This document shows positions 63,758-64,000 of a DNA stretch of 64,000 nucleotides, in pieces. Every line of letters begins with the position of its first letter. Position 1 is the first letter of the stretch. The translations under genes were made by a program, and so were the position numbers. The stretch lies in assembly GCA_003527225.1 (NCBI GenBank), contig DPXQ01000005.1, positions 70,945 through 134,944 on the forward strand, given 5' to 3'. The notes below the pieces were generated by a model, which was not told where the DNA came from, searched no databases, and saw nothing but the letters and a program-made list of their open reading frames with translations. Origin of the DNA: Rhizobium sp. GTDB taxonomy: Bacteria > Pseudomonadota > Alphaproteobacteria > Rhizobiales > Rhizobiaceae.

Positions 63758-64000
63758 ATGCGTGTACTTTTTAATTCCGCTCGTGCGGCAATCTTGACGA
63801 TGTCGCTTTTGGCAACCGGCGCTGCCTTTGCCAAGGACAAGGCCGACATCACCGTCGCCGTCGTTCCGAAAGTTGCGGTACCGTTCTTTGACGACTGCAA
63901 TACCGGTGCGCAGGAAGCCGCCGACAAGCTCGGCGTCAAGTATCAGTGGGTGGTTCCGCAGAACACCCAGGGCTCCACCCAGGTGAAGATCATCGAGGAC
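63758..64000 (+). CDS. Sugar ABC transporter substrate-binding protein (partial)
   Basis: The first 81 codons of a RbsB-like protein, cut by the right edge. A Sec signal ends near residue 25 (LLATGAAFAKDKAD), followed by ITVAVVPKVAVPFFDDCNTG and QEAADKLGVKYQW, the first lobe of a type I periplasmic sugar-binding protein. GAGGAGGAGG precedes ATG 63758. It presumably serves the permease 87 bases upstream. Confidence 0.88.
   Translation, partial: MRVLFNSARAAILTMSLLATGAAFAKDKADITVAVVPKVAVPFFDDCNTGAQEAADKLGVKYQWVVPQNTQGSTQVKIIED

Overview
The window looks like an accessory, transporter-rich replicon or island of an alphaproteobacterium, most likely Rhizobiales and probably Rhizobiaceae. Support comes from the GC-rich coding pattern, FNR/FixK-type boxes in front of cydDC and cydABX, several dipeptide-type and sugar-type ABC importers with Tat or Sec signals, many ATGA and TGATG gene junctions, and rhizobial-style threonate and molybdenum-hydroxylase gene sets. 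This assignment is inference. No rRNA, tRNA, CRISPR array, transposase or insertion sequence was recognised.

Layout. 1-315: start of an Rrf2 (NsrR-like) regulator leaving the window. 494-12097 (+): a micro-aerobic respiration block, cydD-cydC then cydA-cydB-cydX, followed by a Tat-exported sulfide:quinone reductase-like flavoprotein, a small membrane protein, a SLAC1/TehA channel, an octaheme cytochrome c of the tetrathionate reductase family and a cytochrome b. 12263-20768 (-): a dipeptide-type ABC importer (dppDFBC plus binding protein) interleaved with a glycerophosphodiester phosphodiesterase, a calcineurin-type phosphoesterase and an alkaline-phosphatase-fold hydrolase, probably a phosphodiester scavenging operon. 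21155-25127 (-): a periplasmic thiol-redox operon (dsbD, tlpA fusion, L,D-transpeptidase, dsbA), divergent from a two-component system (25241-27270, +). The 93-115 bp gap between them carries a near-ideal PmrA-type box inside a perfect palindrome.

27416-35506 (+): an amide-sensing operon. A leader terminator precedes amiC (sensor) and amiR (ANTAR antiterminator), then a dipeptide-type ABC importer, a formamidase/acetamidase and a double-ATPase subunit. 35568-41454 (-): a compact, unexplained biosynthetic cassette (GNAT, asparagine synthase-like amidotransferase, acyl carrier protein, AMP-forming ligase, NadE-like ATP-pyrophosphatase). 41661-54022: a TetR-controlled catabolic locus with two copies of one operator, containing a NIPSNAP protein, a sugar-type ABC importer, a three-subunit molybdenum hydroxylase, a beta-hydroxyacid dehydrogenase, CoxG and an M20 hydrolase. 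A glycerate kinase (-) follows at 54042.

55593-64000: a tetronate (threonate/erythronate) catabolic locus with ltnD, otnI, otnK, otnC and an extra dehydrogenase, then an aldo/keto reductase, a racemase-family protein and the start of a ribose-type ABC importer. Three LacI-family operator sequences tie the divergent otnK/ltnD promoters to the racemase/transporter promoters, so one repressor outside the window probably controls uptake and catabolism together.
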